The translations under genes and the position numbers were made by a program. From CAUZIZ01 sp965218775 (GTDB lineage: Bacteria; Acidobacteriota; UBA6911; RPQK01; JAJDTT01): 64,000 nucleotides of DNA. The stretch covers positions 372,001-436,000 of the forward strand of contig CBDCLS010000006.1 in assembly GCA_965218775.1 (NCBI GenBank), read 5' to 3'. This document shows, piece by piece, positions 62,919-64,000 of the stretch. Below the pieces are notes generated by a model. The model was not told the DNA's origin and made no database searches. It saw nothing but the letters and a program-made list of their open reading frames with translations. Each line of letters opens with the position of its first letter. Within the stretch, counting starts at the first letter, position 1.

Positions 62919-64000
62919 CCTCGATTTCCACGGTACTGGAAAGGACTAACATTTTTTAAGGGTAGCCGTTGAGTCGGTTAGTCAAATCGAAGGACCAGAG
63001 TTTTGCCGCCAAACCAAGGCATGGGCGTGGGATCATCACCCAGGCCCGAGGCGACCAAGTAGGGGTTATGGGCGCGCTTATCGAGGTGGACGGTGACTTG
63101 CTGCTCTTGGATCTGGACCCGGGCCGAGACGTCGAGGAGATTTCGGAAGATCTTTTTGGCTTGAGCCCGCTGATATTCGCGACCAATCTTCTCGGCCATG
63201 AGTCGATATAGGGAGCTGGCCATGAGGGTGATCTGGAGGTCAAAATCCACTTTGAGTCCCACCATCGAAGAGAGCGCGTCCAGGTGAAAGAACTGGATGG
63301 CTTCGGAGATGCCATTTTCGATGAGCATGCGTTGGGCATAGCGGGTGATCAGAGTCGAGGGGGCGCGGCGCAGATGGTTGGTCAGTAGGACGGTCGGTTC
63401 TTCGTGACCGAGTTCCATGAGGGTGAGCTGGCGCAGGGGACCTTCGTAATGTTTCAGGACGATCCGCTGGTCCAGGACTTTGGGGGTGCGAAAGATCCGA
63501 GTCAGGGCGGGTAAGGTGATGCGGTGCCAGGCGGAGGCGGGGCGGCTCCAGATCTGGCCCAGCATTTTTTGGGAGCGGCGGCGCAGGGTGATAAAGCCAA
63601 TGCCCTGTTGGTTGAGGCGGTTCAGATGAGCATAGGTGGTCAACTGGGAATCGAAGACGAGTTCGGCCGGAGGCTGACCGCTGTGTTGGTGCCAGAACTG
63701 GACGAAGCGTTGCACCTCGTCGGCTCGATCGGCCCGGGGGACACCCGCATTGGCGTAGCATAAGACACGCTCGGTGGCGTCCCGAGCCAAAAAAACGAGG
63801 ATGCCTTTTTGGCTGCGGCTGCGGGAAGAGACATAGTGTTTGTCCAAAGGTTCCTGCTGGCTATTGGCGGGGACGGTGTGAAAGTCCAGATCGAAGGAAG
63901 AGCCCCGGGGCAGGCCGGCGGCTTGGACCTGCTCAAACCAGGCTCCCATGAGGCGCAGGTTGGCGCGTCGGTCGACCCGGGAGCTGTAGGCGGCCAGGTA
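62919..64000 (-). mobile_element. 2,100-bp insertion sequence, copy 2 (cut by window end)
   Basis: Starts CCTCGATTTCCACGG after CTAG (62915-62918), the same junction as copy 1. The visible 1,082 bp match 37921-39002 at an offset of 24,998 with no difference that I found. It interrupts the second integrase gene. Confidence 0.85.
62978..64000 (-). CDS. DDE transposase of IS copy 2 (partial, 5' end outside window)
   Basis: The last 341 codons of the same 591-aa transposase as 37980-39755, open to the window edge. It includes the catalytic stretch DLDFHTVPAN, ELVFDSQLTT and RMLIENGISEAIQFF. Identity with copy 1 over the visible part implies recent transposition. Confidence 0.85.
   Translation of the reverse strand, partial: YLAAYSSRVDRRANLRLMGAWFEQVQAAGLPRGSSFDLDFHTVPANSQQEPLDKHYVSSRSRSQKGILVFLARDATERVLCYANAGVPRADRADEVQRFVQFWHQHSGQPPAELVFDSQLTTYAHLNRLNQQGIGFITLRRRSQKMLGQIWSRPASAWHRITLPALTRIFRTPKVLDQRIVLKHYEGPLRQLTLMELGHEEPTVLLTNHLRRAPSTLITRYAQRMLIENGISEAIQFFHLDALSSMVGLKVDFDLQITLMASSLYRLMAEKIGREYQRAQAKKIFRNLLDVSARVQIQEQQVTVHLDKRAHNPYLVASGLGDDPTPMPWFGGKTLVLRFD

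Overview
The window looks like a chromosomal segment from an Acidobacteriota-type bacterium. The evidence is an acidobacterial-style secreted VWA protein, a Ser/Thr kinase fused to a PD40 propeller, two HTH-membrane-PD40 propeller proteins with the SWKEIA..L.R...RWE...GLPVRR motif, and an EF-G paralogue. I assigned this by recognising families and had no database search.

Layout. (1) 1-14150 is ordinary core genome: the 3' end of dprA, topA, a membrane protein, an M28 peptidase, an EF-G-like GTPase, lgt, an RluD-type pseudouridine synthase, a VWA protein, a family 2 glycosyltransferase, ihfA-merR, and a multicopper oxidase next to a ZIP-type transporter. Two kinds of intergenic inverted repeat sit between these genes. 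(2) 14151-14227 is an intact tRNA-Pro(GGG). Its 3' part, 53 bp at 14179-14231, is repeated exactly at 61806-61858, beside a tyrosine recombinase. I read 14179-61858 as one integrated genomic island of about 47.6 kb, possibly composite. (3) The right end, 56.6-61.6 kb, is the mobility module on the minus strand: integrase, an unknown 203-aa protein, an AlpA-like regulator, an unknown 191-aa protein, a phage-type family A DNA polymerase and a small replication-like protein. (4) 14.4-56 kb is cargo. It includes an O-methyltransferase, a lone P27-type terminase small subunit, two HTH-TM-propeller/small-membrane-protein pairs (one heading an operon with two alkaline-phosphatase-superfamily lipoproteins), two S9 peptidases with a shared upstream leader, a Clp-N/HTH fusion with a DUF4242 protein, a SprT-like protease, a kinase-propeller protein, and five intact or decayed copies of one secreted propeller-like enzyme with an aldolase-family and an amidohydrolase-family gene among them. 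(5) Beyond 61858 a second, broken integrase (amber codon plus IS insertion) suggests a second island in tandem at the same tRNA.

Mobile DNA inside the island: two identical copies of a 2,100-bp IS (37921-40020, and 62919 to the window end) flanked by CTAG, an IS91-family element (about 53972-55640), two identical 139-bp MITEs, and a family of palindromic repeats seen only in the island. One MITE sits inside one of these repeats with a 4-bp duplication, and the empty site survives elsewhere in the window.

How the parts may work together. The cargo is rich in periplasmic propellers, secreted peptidases and hydrolases. Both HTH-TM-propeller genes have an inverted repeat of nearly the same size about 60 nt upstream and overlap a small membrane-protein gene by ATGA. 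This suggests self-contained transmembrane one-component sensors that read an extracytoplasmic signal and control themselves and nearby genes. That is inference from layout.
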